From NCBI GenBank assembly GCA_022767745.1, contig JALENN010000014.1, positions 1-64,000 on the forward strand: a stretch of 64,000 nucleotides of DNA. The letters are read 5' to 3'. Under the pieces are notes generated by a model, which had not been told where the DNA came from, did no database searches, and saw only the letters and a list, made by a program, of their open reading frames with translations. Source of the stretch: Alistipes sp. Lineage in GTDB: Bacteria; Bacteroidota; Bacteroidia; Bacteroidales; Rikenellaceae. Shown piece by piece: positions 51,145 through 60,273 of the stretch. The translations under genes and the position numbers were made by a program. Position 1 is the first letter of the stretch; each line of letters starts with the position of its first letter.

Positions 51145-51852
51145 ATGGAATACCTCAACAGCATACTCGAATCGTCGACGACGCCCGCCGTGACAGCCCT
51201 CATACTCGGACTGCTCACGGCCATAAGCCCCTGCCCGCTGGCGACGAACATTGCCGCCGTGGGCTACCTTGCCCGCGACGTCGCCTCGCCCCGTCGCATA
51301 CTGCTCAACGGCATGCTCTATGCCCTGGGACGCATAGTGGCCTATACGGCACTCGGTGCTGCGCTAATACTCATTCTGCGCACCGGAGCAGGCGTATTCC
51401 CAATCGAGTGCGCCGCAGGACACTGGAGCGAGATTCTCCTGCCCCCGGCGATGATACTCGCCGGACTGTACATGCTCTTCGGCTCACGGCTCAGGCTCAC
51501 GACGGGTGCGAAGTCGAGCGGCGTCGTAAAGGCTCCCCGCAACGGCGTCGGGGCATTCCTCATAGGCATGCTCTTCGCCATGGCCTTCTGCCCCACCAGC
51601 GGCGTGTTCTACTTCGGCATGCTCATACCCATGTCGGCCGCCGCAGCGCAGGGATTCGCACTGCCTGCGCTCTTCGCCGCAGCCACGGCGCTGCCCGTCG
51701 TCGCCACGGCATGGGTGCTTGCCTACGGCGCCAACCGCCTCGGAAACCTCTACAACCGTCTGACGGCCATCGAACGGTGGCTTACGCGCATCGTCGCCGC
51801 AATATTCATCATAACGGGCATAGCATATGCCATAACAACTTTCATCGGCTGA
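51145..51852 (+). CDS. ArsG-like/CcdA-like membrane transporter
   Basis: A 235-residue protein with six membrane helices of the CcdA/DsbD-TM type. The two paired segments AISPCPLATNIAAVGYL and MAFCPTSGVFYFGMLIP carry one conserved Cys-Pro each. In the arsEFG system the corresponding ArsG exports aromatic aminobenzene arsenicals. A thiol-electron transfer role like CcdA is the alternative. It lies 6 nt after the ArsF-like gene and 3 nt before the permease. Confidence 0.78.
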   Translation: MEYLNSILESSTTPAVTALILGLLTAISPCPLATNIAAVGYLARDVASPRRILLNGMLYALGRIVAYTALGAALILILRTGAGVFPIECAAGHWSEILLPPAMILAGLYMLFGSRLRLTTGAKSSGVVKAPRNGVGAFLIGMLFAMAFCPTSGVFYFGMLIPMSAAAAQGFALPALFAAATALPVVATAWVLAYGANRLGNLYNRLTAIERWLTRIVAAIFIITGIAYAITTFIG

Positions 51853-51855
51853 ACC

Positions 51856-52821
51856 ATGATACAACGCTTCGCGGACATAGTCACATACACGCTTCTGGGC
51901 CTCGACCCCGCCACACACTGGGGCACGGCGCTCAACTTCTTCATCTACGACACCGTAAAGATCATCCTCCTGCTGCTGCTCATAAGCACGCTGATGGGCA
52001 TCGTCAACGCCTACATGCCCGTCGAGCGGTTGCGGCAGGCCATCACCACGCGTCGCCTCTTCGGGGCGCAATACCTGCTGGCATCGCTCTTCGGGGCCGT
52101 CACGCCCTTCTGCTCCTGCTCGTCGATACCGCTCTTCATCGGCTTCGTGCGCGGCGGCATACCTCTCGGCGTGACATTCTCGTTCCTGATAACCTCGCCG
52201 CTGGTGAACGAGGTGGCCGTAGCCATGTTCCTCGGGTCGTTCGGCCTGCGCGCAACCATAATATATGTGGCGAGCGGCATCATACTCGGCACCGTAGGCG
52301 GCTTCCTGCTCGGGCACATGCGCCTCGAAGGGCTGCTCACCGAATGGGTGCGGCAGCTGCAGGGGACACAGGCCCCCGACGACGGCGCAGAGGGTCACAC
52401 CGTATCGCTGCGCGAACGCCTCCCGGGAATCATACGCGACGCCGTCGGCATACTGCGCGGCGTGATACTCTACATCGTGGCAGGCATAGGCATCGGGGCC
52501 CTGATGCACGGCTTCGTCCCCGAGGACTTCTTCGCCGGCTTCATGAGCGCCGACAAGTGGTACGCCGTACCGCTGGCCGTAATACTGTCGGTGCCGATGT
52601 ATGCCAACGCCGCAGGCATCGTACCCGTGGTGCAGGTGTTCGTGGCCAAGGGAATACCTCTCGGCACGGCCATAGCCTTCATGATGGGCGTCGTGGGGCT
52701 GTCGCTGCCCGAAGCCATGCTGCTGAAAAAGGTGATGACATGGCGGCTCATCGCCATATTCTTCGGCGTCGTCACCGCATTCATCATCCTTTCGGGATAT
52801 CTGTTCAACGCCATACTGTAA
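51856..52821 (+). CDS. DUF318/ArsP-type permease
   Basis: A 321-residue permease with about eight helices. The conserved FGAVTPFCSCSSIPLFIGFVRGGIPLGVTFSFLITSPLVNE segment contains the CSCSS motif, and the repeat half has VPMYANAAGIVPVVQVFVAKGIPLGTAIAFMMGVVGLSLPEAMLL. ArsP proteins of this family export trivalent organoarsenicals. It is the last gene of the operon, before a strong hairpin. Confidence 0.88.
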   Translation: MIQRFADIVTYTLLGLDPATHWGTALNFFIYDTVKIILLLLLISTLMGIVNAYMPVERLRQAITTRRLFGAQYLLASLFGAVTPFCSCSSIPLFIGFVRGGIPLGVTFSFLITSPLVNEVAVAMFLGSFGLRATIIYVASGIILGTVGGFLLGHMRLEGLLTEWVRQLQGTQAPDDGAEGHTVSLRERLPGIIRDAVGILRGVILYIVAGIGIGALMHGFVPEDFFAGFMSADKWYAVPLAVILSVPMYANAAGIVPVVQVFVAKGIPLGTAIAFMMGVVGLSLPEAMLLKKVMTWRLIAIFFGVVTAFIILSGYLFNAIL

Positions 52822-52831
52822 TGCAACAGAC

Positions 52832-52873
52832 AGCCGTCCCCGACAGACCATAACGGTCTTGTCGGGGACGGCT
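52832..52873. terminator. Bidirectional terminator between the permease and the nitroreductase
   Basis: AGCCGTCCCCGACA (52832-52845) pairs with TGTCGGGGACGGCT (52860-52873), with GACC/GGTC inside. It lies between the convergent permease and nitroreductase genes; T runs are short. Confidence 0.8.
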
Positions 52874-52934
52874 TCAATTACGACATATATAGGACGGCAG
52901 CTGCACCGCCCACACGCATATCTTACATGTCAGC

Positions 52935-53576
52935 TCACCTGCCGATGATCAAATCATCGACACGTATCTTGGGGACGTAGTGGACTCCGTCGCGCCGATA
53001 ATACGCAAGCGCGTCGCCTGCACCCACCTCAACCGTCTCGGCATGTTCGGCGCTGCGCCCGAAGGCCATGACAAGCACCGGAGGCAATGGCAACGCAAGC
53101 ACATCACGGATGGCATTACGGTCGAACGAACCTATGCAGAGACCGCCAAGCCCCATCTCCACCGCCCGCAGCAACATGCTCTGCGCCGCCATACCGAGGT
53201 CGATGCCCAGGTTGAACTCCTCGGCCACGGTCGAGCAGACTACGATGTAGGCGTTGGGCTCCTGACCCGCCAGGGGAAGATGCAACTCGGGCAGCGCGCC
53301 GCCCATATGTATGTACGGAAGGATCTTTGCAGCCTCGTCCGACAGCACGGGGCGGAAACGCAACGCCTGTCGGTTGCGGGTCGAGGCAACCATCGTATTG
53401 ACCTCAATGATACTCCGCAACTGATCTTCGCGCACCGTAAAGGCGGCATCATAGCCGCGGCAGCTGCGGTTCTTCGCCAACAGCCTGCCGAGCGTCACAT
53501 GAGGGCGCTGCACGGCTGGCGCCGCCGCACGCGCACGGTAATCCTCCATCTTGCGTCCCAGATAATCGTCTGCCAT
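52935..53576 (-). CDS. Nitroreductase family protein
   Basis: A 213-residue flavin-dependent nitroreductase. LGRLLAKNRSCRGYD is the FMN-phosphate segment, NTMVASTRNRQALRFRPV the middle, and FNLGIDLGMAAQSMLLRAVEMGLGGLCIGSFDR the dimer and flavin region. Substrates in the family are quinones, nitroaromatics or flavins. It is convergent with the organoarsenical-type operon, so a role in nitro-arsenical reduction is tempting but unproven. It has its own promoter. Confidence 0.92.
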   Translation of the reverse strand: MADDYLGRKMEDYRARAAAPAVQRPHVTLGRLLAKNRSCRGYDAAFTVREDQLRSIIEVNTMVASTRNRQALRFRPVLSDEAAKILPYIHMGGALPELHLPLAGQEPNAYIVVCSTVAEEFNLGIDLGMAAQSMLLRAVEMGLGGLCIGSFDRNAIRDVLALPLPPVLVMAFGRSAEHAETVEVGAGDALAYYRRDGVHYVPKIRVDDLIIGR

Positions 53577-53599
53577 AATTGCAACAGTTTGTCTTCAGG

Positions 53600-53631
53600 C
53601 AAAGATACTACATGTCGGGCGTAATGCCAAA
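53600..53631 (-). promoter_or_regulatory. Promoter of the nitroreductase gene
   Basis: On the minus strand TTTG (53628-53631) and TATCTTTG (53600-53607) are 20 nt apart, close to consensus. The -7 box is 24 nt before the start codon. Confidence 0.75.
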
Positions 53632-53726
53632 CTGCCGGCACAACCAACGCCGCCGTCAGCCTACAAGCGTTCGGCACGACAGAGGCCGGCCGCAAGCGCG
53701 CCGACCGCAAGCTGCCAAAACACAAC

Positions 53727-53759
53727 TCCGCCGCAACAGCCGTGGCTTGTTGCGGCGGA
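53727..53759 (-). terminator. Terminator of the glycerol operon
   Basis: TCCGCCGCAACA (53727-53738) pairs with TGTTGCGGCGGA (53748-53759). It lies just after the GlpR-like stop at 53782. Confidence 0.8.
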
Positions 53760-53781
53760 ATAACTTACATTGACATCGCAA

Positions 53782-54552
53782 TCACTCGCCCAGATCCACG
53801 ACCGTCACCTTGACGCCCTGCTCCTGCATCGCCTCGATCATCTTGCGCGGCGTGCCCGAATCGGTTATCACCTGGTCGATATCGCTCAGGTCGCATATCT
53901 TACTGAAGCCGCGCCGCCCGAACTTCGACGAGTCGGCCAGCACGATGGTCTTCGTGGCCGCGGCTATCATGGCTCGGTTGAGTATAGCCTCCTGCAGGTG
54001 CGTCGTCGAGAGCCCGTACTCGGGGTCGATGCCGTCGACACCGAGGAAGAGCTTGCTGCAGGCGAAGTTGTCGAGCATGCGCACGGCATACTCGCTCACC
54101 ACCGACGCCGACGAGTGGCGGATGATGCCGCCCAGCTGTATGATCTCTATGTCGGGCTTGTCGAGCAGTTCCATGGCCACGTTCATAGCCGACGTTATCA
54201 CCGTCATGCGCATGTTGGCAATGCAGCGGGCAAATGCCTGCACCGTCGTTCCCGACGCTATCATCAGCGCATCCTGCGGGGCGAGCAGTTCCACGGCACG
54301 GAGACCTATGCGGTGCTTCGCCTCGGGGTGCAGCTTCTCCTTATCGGACACCTTGCGCGTGCCGATGTAGGGATCGGCGAGTATGGCGCCGCCATGCGTG
54401 CGGTATAGAAGGTTCTTCTCCTCCAGCATATCGAGGTCCTTGCGTATGGTCACGGCAGACACCTTCAGGCGGCCGCTCAGATCGGCCACATCGACGCGTC
54501 CCGACTCGCGCAGGATATCGAGTATCGATTTATGTCTTTCGGACAATGTCAT
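53782..54552 (-). CDS. glpR: DeoR/GlpR-family repressor
   Basis: A 256-residue regulator. The N-terminal winged helix is SERHKSILDILRESGRVDVADLSGRLKVSAVTIRKDLDMLEEKNLLYRTHGGAI. The effector domain has MIASGTTVQAFARCI, LGGIIRHSSASVVSEYAV, LGVDGIDPEYGLSTTHLQEA and VLADSSKFGRRGF, as in sugar-phosphate-responsive DeoR proteins. The glp gene context makes glycerol 3-phosphate the likely effector. It is the last gene of the operon. Confidence 0.92.
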   Translation of the reverse strand: MTLSERHKSILDILRESGRVDVADLSGRLKVSAVTIRKDLDMLEEKNLLYRTHGGAILADPYIGTRKVSDKEKLHPEAKHRIGLRAVELLAPQDALMIASGTTVQAFARCIANMRMTVITSAMNVAMELLDKPDIEIIQLGGIIRHSSASVVSEYAVRMLDNFACSKLFLGVDGIDPEYGLSTTHLQEAILNRAMIAAATKTIVLADSSKFGRRGFSKICDLSDIDQVITDSGTPRKMIEAMQEQGVKVTVVDLGE

Positions 54553-54606
54553 ATCACGTCACTTTATAATTCGTTGTTTCAGGGCAGGCCGCCCGCTCCG
54601 CGTCGG

Positions 54607-55347
54607 TCAGAACGAGAAGAGGTCGACACCCACCTGCAGGTATCCGCTCCCCGCATCGGGGTTCCACATCGCGTGCGCGAACAGGGGCATAACGTAGCGC
54701 CCCAGCTTGAGGCGGTAGGTCGTCTTGAGCGACACCTGGTTGATGCCGTCATGGCCGTAGAAGTTGGCCTTGCCGTCCTCCCCGGCGCGGTTGAAGGCGA
54801 AAATGCCGCCCACACCCGCATCGACGCACCAATGCTCGTTGCGGAAGAGACTGTACTCGGCATATACGAAGGTCGAATACATGTTGTATCCCCGCGCATT
54901 GAGGTCGCGGCCCGCGAATATGGTCGACCAGCTCAGGCGCAGCGGCACCTCGAGCCTCGCATCGAAGTCGTAGCCCAGCGTCAGGTCGATGAAGTGGCCC
55001 GTCGTGAAACGGTCGTAGTTGAAGATATCCTTGCTGAAGGTCAGGTCGGGCGAGTAGTTGAATATGTCCCACACGGCCACCGAGAAGCCGGCCACCGAGT
55101 ATGACACATAATAGTCGAACTCCTTGTAGTCGCCCGTGAAGTCGGTGCCACCCCAAAGGCCGACACGCAGACGGTCGTCGAAGAAGCCTCCGTTCACGTC
55201 GGCAGCCAGCACGACACCGTCGGCCACCTGCAGTCCTCGCCACAGGTGCATGTTGCGCAACCCGCCGCTGAAATGTATGCTCTGCGCCCCCGATACGGCA
55301 GGCAGAAGCACGGCGAGCGCCGCAATCAGACATGAGAGCCGTTTCAT
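54607..55347 (-). CDS. Outer-membrane beta-barrel protein in the glycerol operon
   Basis: A 246-residue protein with a signal peptide (cleavage near VSGAQS) and strands of alternating residues throughout, ending in LFSF. The start IHFSGGLRNMHLWRGLQVADGVVLAADVNGGFFDDRLRVGLWGGTDF resembles TorF/Gcw_chp-type putative porins. Its place between glpF and glpR suggests an outer-membrane route for glycerol, glycerol phosphate or glycerophosphodiesters. An upstream ATG at 55359 overlapping the glpF stop would add four residues. Confidence 0.8.
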   Translation of the reverse strand: MKRLSCLIAALAVLLPAVSGAQSIHFSGGLRNMHLWRGLQVADGVVLAADVNGGFFDDRLRVGLWGGTDFTGDYKEFDYYVSYSVAGFSVAVWDIFNYSPDLTFSKDIFNYDRFTTGHFIDLTLGYDFDARLEVPLRLSWSTIFAGRDLNARGYNMYSTFVYAEYSLFRNEHWCVDAGVGGIFAFNRAGEDGKANFYGHDGINQVSLKTTYRLKLGRYVMPLFAHAMWNPDAGSGYLQVGVDLFSF

Positions 55348-55358
55348 ACGCCCCGACA

Positions 55359-56093
55359 TCAGCACATTACAAGGCAATAGAATCCCGCAGCCAACACGGC
55401 ACCCGCCAGCGGTCCCACCACGGGCACCCACGAGTAGGCCCAGTCGCTCGGGCCCTTGCCCTTGATGGGCAGCAGGGCGTGCGCCAGACGCGGCGAGAGG
55501 TCGCGCGCAGGGTTGATGGCGTAACCCGTCGTACCTCCGAGCGACATGCCCAGAGCCACGATAAGCATCGACACGGGGAACGCGCCGAGCGATCCCATGC
55601 CCATCTCGGGCGTATTGCCCTCGGTTGCCAACGCGAGGATAACGAATACGAGCACGAAGGTGCCGAGCATCTCGCAGAAGAGGTTACGGCCGTAGTTGCG
55701 TATGGCCGGAGCGGTGCAGAAGGTCGCCAGCTTGAGCGACGCATCGTCCGTCGCGTCATAGTGGTCCTTGTAGAAGGCATACACGAGCGCCGCGCCGACA
55801 AAGCCGCCGAGCATCTGCGCCACGATATAGGGTACGACAAGATTCCAGCCGAAGGTGCCTGCCGCGGCCAGTCCCAGCGTCACGGCGGGGTTAAGGTGCG
55901 CCCCCGAGTAGGGACCGGCGATAAATACTCCGAGCATGACGGCCAGGCCCCATGCTATGGTTATGACGACCCAGCCGCCATTCTCGCCCTTCGATTTCTT
56001 CAACACGTTCGAGGCCACGACGCCGTCTCCGAAGAGCACCAGAACGGCCGTGCCGATAAATTCGAACAGGCATTTCATCAACACATCATTCAT
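55359..56093 (-). CDS. glpF: Glycerol facilitator (MIP/aquaglyceroporin)
   Basis: A 244-residue MIP channel with six helices and the two NPA motifs (SGAHLNPAVTLGLA and GYAINPARDLSPRLA). The Arg after the second NPA is present, and Asp after it (NPARD) is the glyceroporin-type residue. It admits glycerol by facilitated diffusion. It follows glpK by 104 nt. Confidence 0.95.
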   Translation of the reverse strand: MNDVLMKCLFEFIGTAVLVLFGDGVVASNVLKKSKGENGGWVVITIAWGLAVMLGVFIAGPYSGAHLNPAVTLGLAAAGTFGWNLVVPYIVAQMLGGFVGAALVYAFYKDHYDATDDASLKLATFCTAPAIRNYGRNLFCEMLGTFVLVFVILALATEGNTPEMGMGSLGAFPVSMLIVALGMSLGGTTGYAINPARDLSPRLAHALLPIKGKGPSDWAYSWVPVVGPLAGAVLAAGFYCLVMC

Positions 56094-56197
56094 ATCGGTT
56101 CGCGTTTTAGGTTTTCATCCAATACTGCGGCTGCGGAAGTGCCCCGGGCAAGGCCGTGCAGCCCCGCCCGAAACGATCCGCCACCCGCCGGCCGACA

Positions 56198-57691
56198 CTA
56201 CTTGGTGTAGCTGCTCAGCGTACGTTTTACGGCATCCTCCCAGCCCGCCTTGGCGCGGTTCATGGCAGCCTCGTCCCACGTCGGCTCGAAGACGCGGTCG
56301 ACATGCCACTGCTTGCGTATCTCGTCGACGTTCGACCAGTAACCGACGGCCAGGCCCGCCAGATAGGCCGCACCCATGGCCGTGGTCTCCACCACGCGGG
56401 GACGTATCACGCGTGTGCCGAGCAGGTCGGCCTGGAACTGCATGAGCAGGTTGTTGCGCGAGGCGCCGCCGTCGACCTTCAACTCGCGCAGCGGTATGCC
56501 CGCATCGCGCGACATGGCCGCCGTGATGTCCATCGTCTGATAGGCAATGCCCTCCAGCGCCGCACGCGCTATGTGCGCCATGGTCGTACCGCGGCTTATG
56601 CCCACGATCGTGCCGCGTGCATACTGGTCCCACCAGGGGGCGCCGAGTCCCGTCAGCGCGGGCACGAAATATACGCCGTTGGTATCCTCCACCTGCGAGG
56701 CCAGCGCCTCGACCTGCGACGACGAATCGATGGCCCCGAGCCCGTCGCGCAGCCACTGCACGACCGAGCCGCCGACGAAGATGCTGCCCTCGAGCGCGTA
56801 GTTCACCTTGTCGCCGATCTTCCATGCGACGGTCGTTATGAGGTTGTTCTGCGAGAGGATGGGCTTCTCGCCGCTGTTCATCAGAAGGAAGCAGCCCGTG
56901 CCGTAGGTGTTCTTCACCATGCCCGGCTCGATGCACATCTGTCCGAAGAGGGCCGCCTGCTGGTCACCCGCAATGCCGGCGATGGGCACCTTGTGGGCAA
57001 AGATGGTGGTTTTGGTGTGGCCGTAGACCTCGCTCGACGAACGCACCTCGGGCATCATCGAACGCGGTATGCCGAACAACTTCAGCAGGTCGTCGTCCCA
57101 CTCCAGCGTGTTGATGTTGAAGAGCATCGTACGCGAGGCGTTGCTCACGTCCGTAACATGCACCTCGCCGCGCGTCAGGCGCCAGATGAGCCACGTGTCG
57201 ACCGTACCGAAGAGCAGCTTGCCCTTCTCGGCACGCTCGCGTGCACCGGGGACGTTGTCCAGTATCCAGCGAATCTTCGTGGCGCTGAAATAGGCGTCGA
57301 TTATAAGGCCCGTCTTGCGGCGGATCATGTCGGCCACACCCTCGTTCTTGAGCTGGTCGCAATAGTCCGACGTACGGCGGTCCTGCCATACGATGGCGTT
57401 GTAGATAGGCTCCTCGGTCTCAGAATCCCACACGATGGTGGTCTCGCGCTGGTTGGTGATGCCGATACCGGCTATGTTCAGGCCGTTGATGTCGAGCGTG
57501 GCGATGGCCTCGGCTATGACCGACGCCTGCGACGACCATATCTCGTGGGGGTCGTGCTCAACCCATCCCGAACGGGGGAATATCTGTCGGAACTCCTTCT
57601 GTGCCACGGCACACGTCGCACCGGTCTCATCGAATACGATGGCGCGCGAACTGCTCGTACCTTGATCGAGCGCAAGAATATACTGCTTCAT
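56198..57691 (-). CDS. glpK: Glycerol kinase
   Basis: A 497-residue FGGY kinase. [21 protein letters not shown] opens the ATPase fold, followed by [61 protein letters not shown] and the C-terminal [22 protein letters not shown] signature. It phosphorylates glycerol to sn-glycerol 3-phosphate, trapping it in the cell. Length is standard for GlpK. Confidence 0.97.
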   Translation of the reverse strand: MKQYILALDQGTSSSRAIVFDETGATCAVAQKEFRQIFPRSGWVEHDPHEIWSSQASVIAEAIATLDINGLNIAGIGITNQRETTIVWDSETEEPIYNAIVWQDRRTSDYCDQLKNEGVADMIRRKTGLIIDAYFSATKIRWILDNVPGARERAEKGKLLFGTVDTWLIWRLTRGEVHVTDVSNASRTMLFNINTLEWDDDLLKLFGIPRSMMPEVRSSSEVYGHTKTTIFAHKVPIAGIAGDQQAALFGQMCIEPGMVKNTYGTGCFLLMNSGEKPILSQNNLITTVAWKIGDKVNYALEGSIFVGGSVVQWLRDGLGAIDSSSQVEALASQVEDTNGVYFVPALTGLGAPWWDQYARGTIVGISRGTTMAHIARAALEGIAYQTMDITAAMSRDAGIPLRELKVDGGASRNNLLMQFQADLLGTRVIRPRVVETTAMGAAYLAGLAVGYWSNVDEIRKQWHVDRVFEPTWDEAAMNRAKAGWEDAVKRTLSSYTK

Positions 57692-57784
57692 TTTAGGTTA
57701 GTTTTTTGTTTTTCCGTTTTAAGGGAGGTAATTATGGTTGTGCGGCCCGCCGGGGGCGCGCCGCGTGACTCTTCATGCGGCGCA

Positions 57785-59017
57785 TCAGGCCAGGCGCGAG
57801 GCGAGGATCGTCAGCGGATGCTCGCAACGCTTCGAGGTCGACATCTCGATCTGCCACTTGCAGGTCTCGCAGTCGGTGGCCACCACATCGGCGCCCGAGG
57901 CCTCGATCTGGCGGAACAGAGGCTCGCCCACGGCCTGCGACGTGCGGTAGTTCTCCTTCTTGAAGCCATAGGTGCCCGCGATGCCGCAGCACTGCGAGTC
58001 GAGCACCGTAAGCTCCACGCCGGGGATCATGCGCAGCAGCTCGATCGAGTAGTAGGCCCACCCCATCTTCTCCATGTGGCAGGGGGTGTGGTATGCCACG
58101 CGCAGCGGCGCGGCATCCTCGCGGAAACGCAGACGCGCCCCGCGCTCCTCGATAAGGCGGTAGATATAGCGCGTCGCCAGTTCGATATGGTCACGTACGT
58201 CGCCGTTCTCCATATCGAGCAGGTGGGGATACTCGTCGCGCAGGGTGAACGTACAGGTCGACGAGGTGGCTATCACGTCGCGTCCGGCGCCGCCGACGGC
58301 TGCGCGTATCGACTCGAGGTTGGTCTTCGCCTGACGCTTCGCCTGGCCGTAGAGGCCGTTCGATATGAGCGCCACGCCGCAGCACTTCTCCTTGTCGAGC
58401 AGGCGCACGCCATAACCCAGCGCATTCATTATGCGTATCATGTCCTTGCCCAGCTGCGGGTTGTTGTAGTTGACGTAGCAGCCGTGGAAATACGACACCT
58501 GATGCTCGTACGACGCCTGCTCGGCCGCCGCGTGGCGACGGTACCACGACTCGAACGTGCCGTGCGAGTACTTGGGGAATATGCGGCGGTGGTCGATGCC
58601 CATAACCTTGTCCATGATCATGCGCACGGGCCTGGTCGCCACGGCGGCGTTGACCACGGGTGCCAGCGGCGTGGCGAGCGTTCCCACCAGGTCGGTGTTG
58701 GCGAGGATGTAGTTGCGCACCGACGTATTGTGCTTGGGGCCGTATTTCATGCGCGCCGACTGTATGATGTCGCCTATGCGCACGTTCGACGGGCACACCA
58801 CCTCGCAGCGCTTGCAGTTGAGGCAGTACTTCAACGCACTGTCGTAGAAGTCGGGCTGCTTGAGTCGCAGGCGCTCGCCGTCGGGTCCGGCCTGCTTGGG
58901 ACCCGGATAGTCGGGATTAACCGCCGCAACGGGACAATATACCGTGCAGACGGTGCACTTGATGCACTGCTCGAAATTGTTCTCGCTGACTGTATTCTGC
59001 TGAGTGTTCATGATCAT
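57785..59017 (-). CDS. glpC: Anaerobic glycerol-3-phosphate dehydrogenase subunit C
   Basis: A 410-residue iron-sulfur subunit. Two 4Fe-4S motifs are CIKCTVCTVYCP and CLNCKRCEVVCP near the N-terminus. Two CCG domains follow (HGCYVNYNNPQLG with EKCCGVALISNG, and YHTPCHMEKMGWAY with QCCGIAGTYGFKK). GlpC links the GlpAB flavin dimer to the membrane quinone pool. The ATG at 59017 overlaps the glpB stop by four bases and is preferred; an ATG at 59011 is an alternative. Confidence 0.95.
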   Translation of the reverse strand: MIMNTQQNTVSENNFEQCIKCTVCTVYCPVAAVNPDYPGPKQAGPDGERLRLKQPDFYDSALKYCLNCKRCEVVCPSNVRIGDIIQSARMKYGPKHNTSVRNYILANTDLVGTLATPLAPVVNAAVATRPVRMIMDKVMGIDHRRIFPKYSHGTFESWYRRHAAAEQASYEHQVSYFHGCYVNYNNPQLGKDMIRIMNALGYGVRLLDKEKCCGVALISNGLYGQAKRQAKTNLESIRAAVGGAGRDVIATSSTCTFTLRDEYPHLLDMENGDVRDHIELATRYIYRLIEERGARLRFREDAAPLRVAYHTPCHMEKMGWAYYSIELLRMIPGVELTVLDSQCCGIAGTYGFKKENYRTSQAVGEPLFRQIEASGADVVATDCETCKWQIEMSTSKRCEHPLTILASRLA

Positions 59018-60273
59018 TTGCCGTTTATAATCTTGTCCGCAACAAATAGCGCCGATAACATCGACACGCCCGCGCCGCAGCACTCCTGCACGGGATGGAA
59101 TCCCGCGAGGCCCGCGCCCGCGCAATAGAGGTTCCCGATTGAAGCCCCATCCTTCACCGCGCACAACTGCGCGTCGGTCTTCACGCCGAAGGCCTGATAG
59201 CGGTGCTTGTCGAAGAAACGCAGCGTGTACCACTGCGCACGGTCGGCATCATACACCGTGTCGGCCCCGAACACCGGCTCGACAACGCGGTCGGGCGTAG
59301 CCACAAGGCCGCGGCTGAAGAAACTGCCCGTGGCCAGCACGAAGTTGTCGGCCTCGAAGGGCATGTTGCCGTGGTTGGCCGTGAAGATACGTCTCACGCG
59401 CCCCGCCTCGACGTCGGCCGCGACGACCGTATCGCCCAGGAAGTATTCGCCCCCGAGCGCACGGAAACGGCGCTGCAGCGACTGCTGTGCGCGTATGCCC
59501 GGGATCGAGGGCGGCAGCGTCGGCAGCAGGTAGATCGGCATTCCGACCTTGGCACGCAACGTCTCGAACGAATCGCTGCGGTTGATGCCCACGATGGCGG
59601 GCAGGATCACGGCATCGTAACCCGCACCCAGCGTGCGGAGCTTCGCCGCCAGCGCCTCGAGGTTCTCCTCGTGGTCGAACACGCGTGCTATGTTGGCCGA
59701 GCGCATCTCGCTCGGGTTCTGGCGAATGTGCTCGAGGTCGGGCAGGTTGACGCTGCCGAAGCCGCACTCGACGCCCCGCTTGCGGAACTCCTCGGCGATG
59801 AATTCGGGATAGAAGTCGAGGAAACCCTCAACGTTGACGATGCACACCTTCGCAAAGGGCAAGCGACCGCCATCCTCGGCCGTGAGATAGCCGTCGATGG
59901 TGAGCCACGTGGCCCGCATGCCGCCCATAGGGCTTATACGGTAGTGGTTGCGGTGGCTGTCGCCCACGACGGGGATGCCCGCGCGGCGCAGTATCTCGGG
60001 TGCCTGCGCGGCATACTCGGCGCACGCCCCGCTGCCAATCACGGCATAGGGATGCTGCGGAGCCACACGCTCCAGCTCGGCGATGCCCGCCAGCGGGTCA
60101 TCTACGGCCGTGCCGTCGGGCAGCGCCCCCAGCAGGTCGAACGACCCCGATGAAAAATGTATCGCGCTCTGTCCCTGTGAGACTATGGCGCACCTGCGGC
60201 CCTGCTCGGCCAGACGTATGCCGCACACCATGCCGGCCAGTCCGCCGCCTATGATAACTGTATCGAATTTCAT
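59014..60273 (-). CDS. glpB: Anaerobic glycerol-3-phosphate dehydrogenase subunit B
   Basis: A 419-residue flavoprotein with the FAD motif DTVIIGGGLAGMVCGIRLAEQGRRCAIVS at the start and GlpB segments HFSSGSFDLLGALPDG, PMGGMRATWLTIDGYL, ILPAIVGINR and the C-terminal GNLYCAGAGLAGFHPVQECCGAGVS. It overlaps glpA and glpC by four bases each, so all three dehydrogenase subunits are translationally coupled. Confidence 0.95.
   Translation of the reverse strand: MKFDTVIIGGGLAGMVCGIRLAEQGRRCAIVSQGQSAIHFSSGSFDLLGALPDGTAVDDPLAGIAELERVAPQHPYAVIGSGACAEYAAQAPEILRRAGIPVVGDSHRNHYRISPMGGMRATWLTIDGYLTAEDGGRLPFAKVCIVNVEGFLDFYPEFIAEEFRKRGVECGFGSVNLPDLEHIRQNPSEMRSANIARVFDHEENLEALAAKLRTLGAGYDAVILPAIVGINRSDSFETLRAKVGMPIYLLPTLPPSIPGIRAQQSLQRRFRALGGEYFLGDTVVAADVEAGRVRRIFTANHGNMPFEADNFVLATGSFFSRGLVATPDRVVEPVFGADTVYDADRAQWYTLRFFDKHRYQAFGVKTDAQLCAVKDGASIGNLYCAGAGLAGFHPVQECCGAGVSMLSALFVADKIINGK

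Noticed and set aside
50976..52853. Long same-strand frame across the ArsF, ArsG and permease genes
   Set aside because: It is Arg/His-rich without domains, whereas three other frames give proteins with signal, CxxC and membrane motifs.
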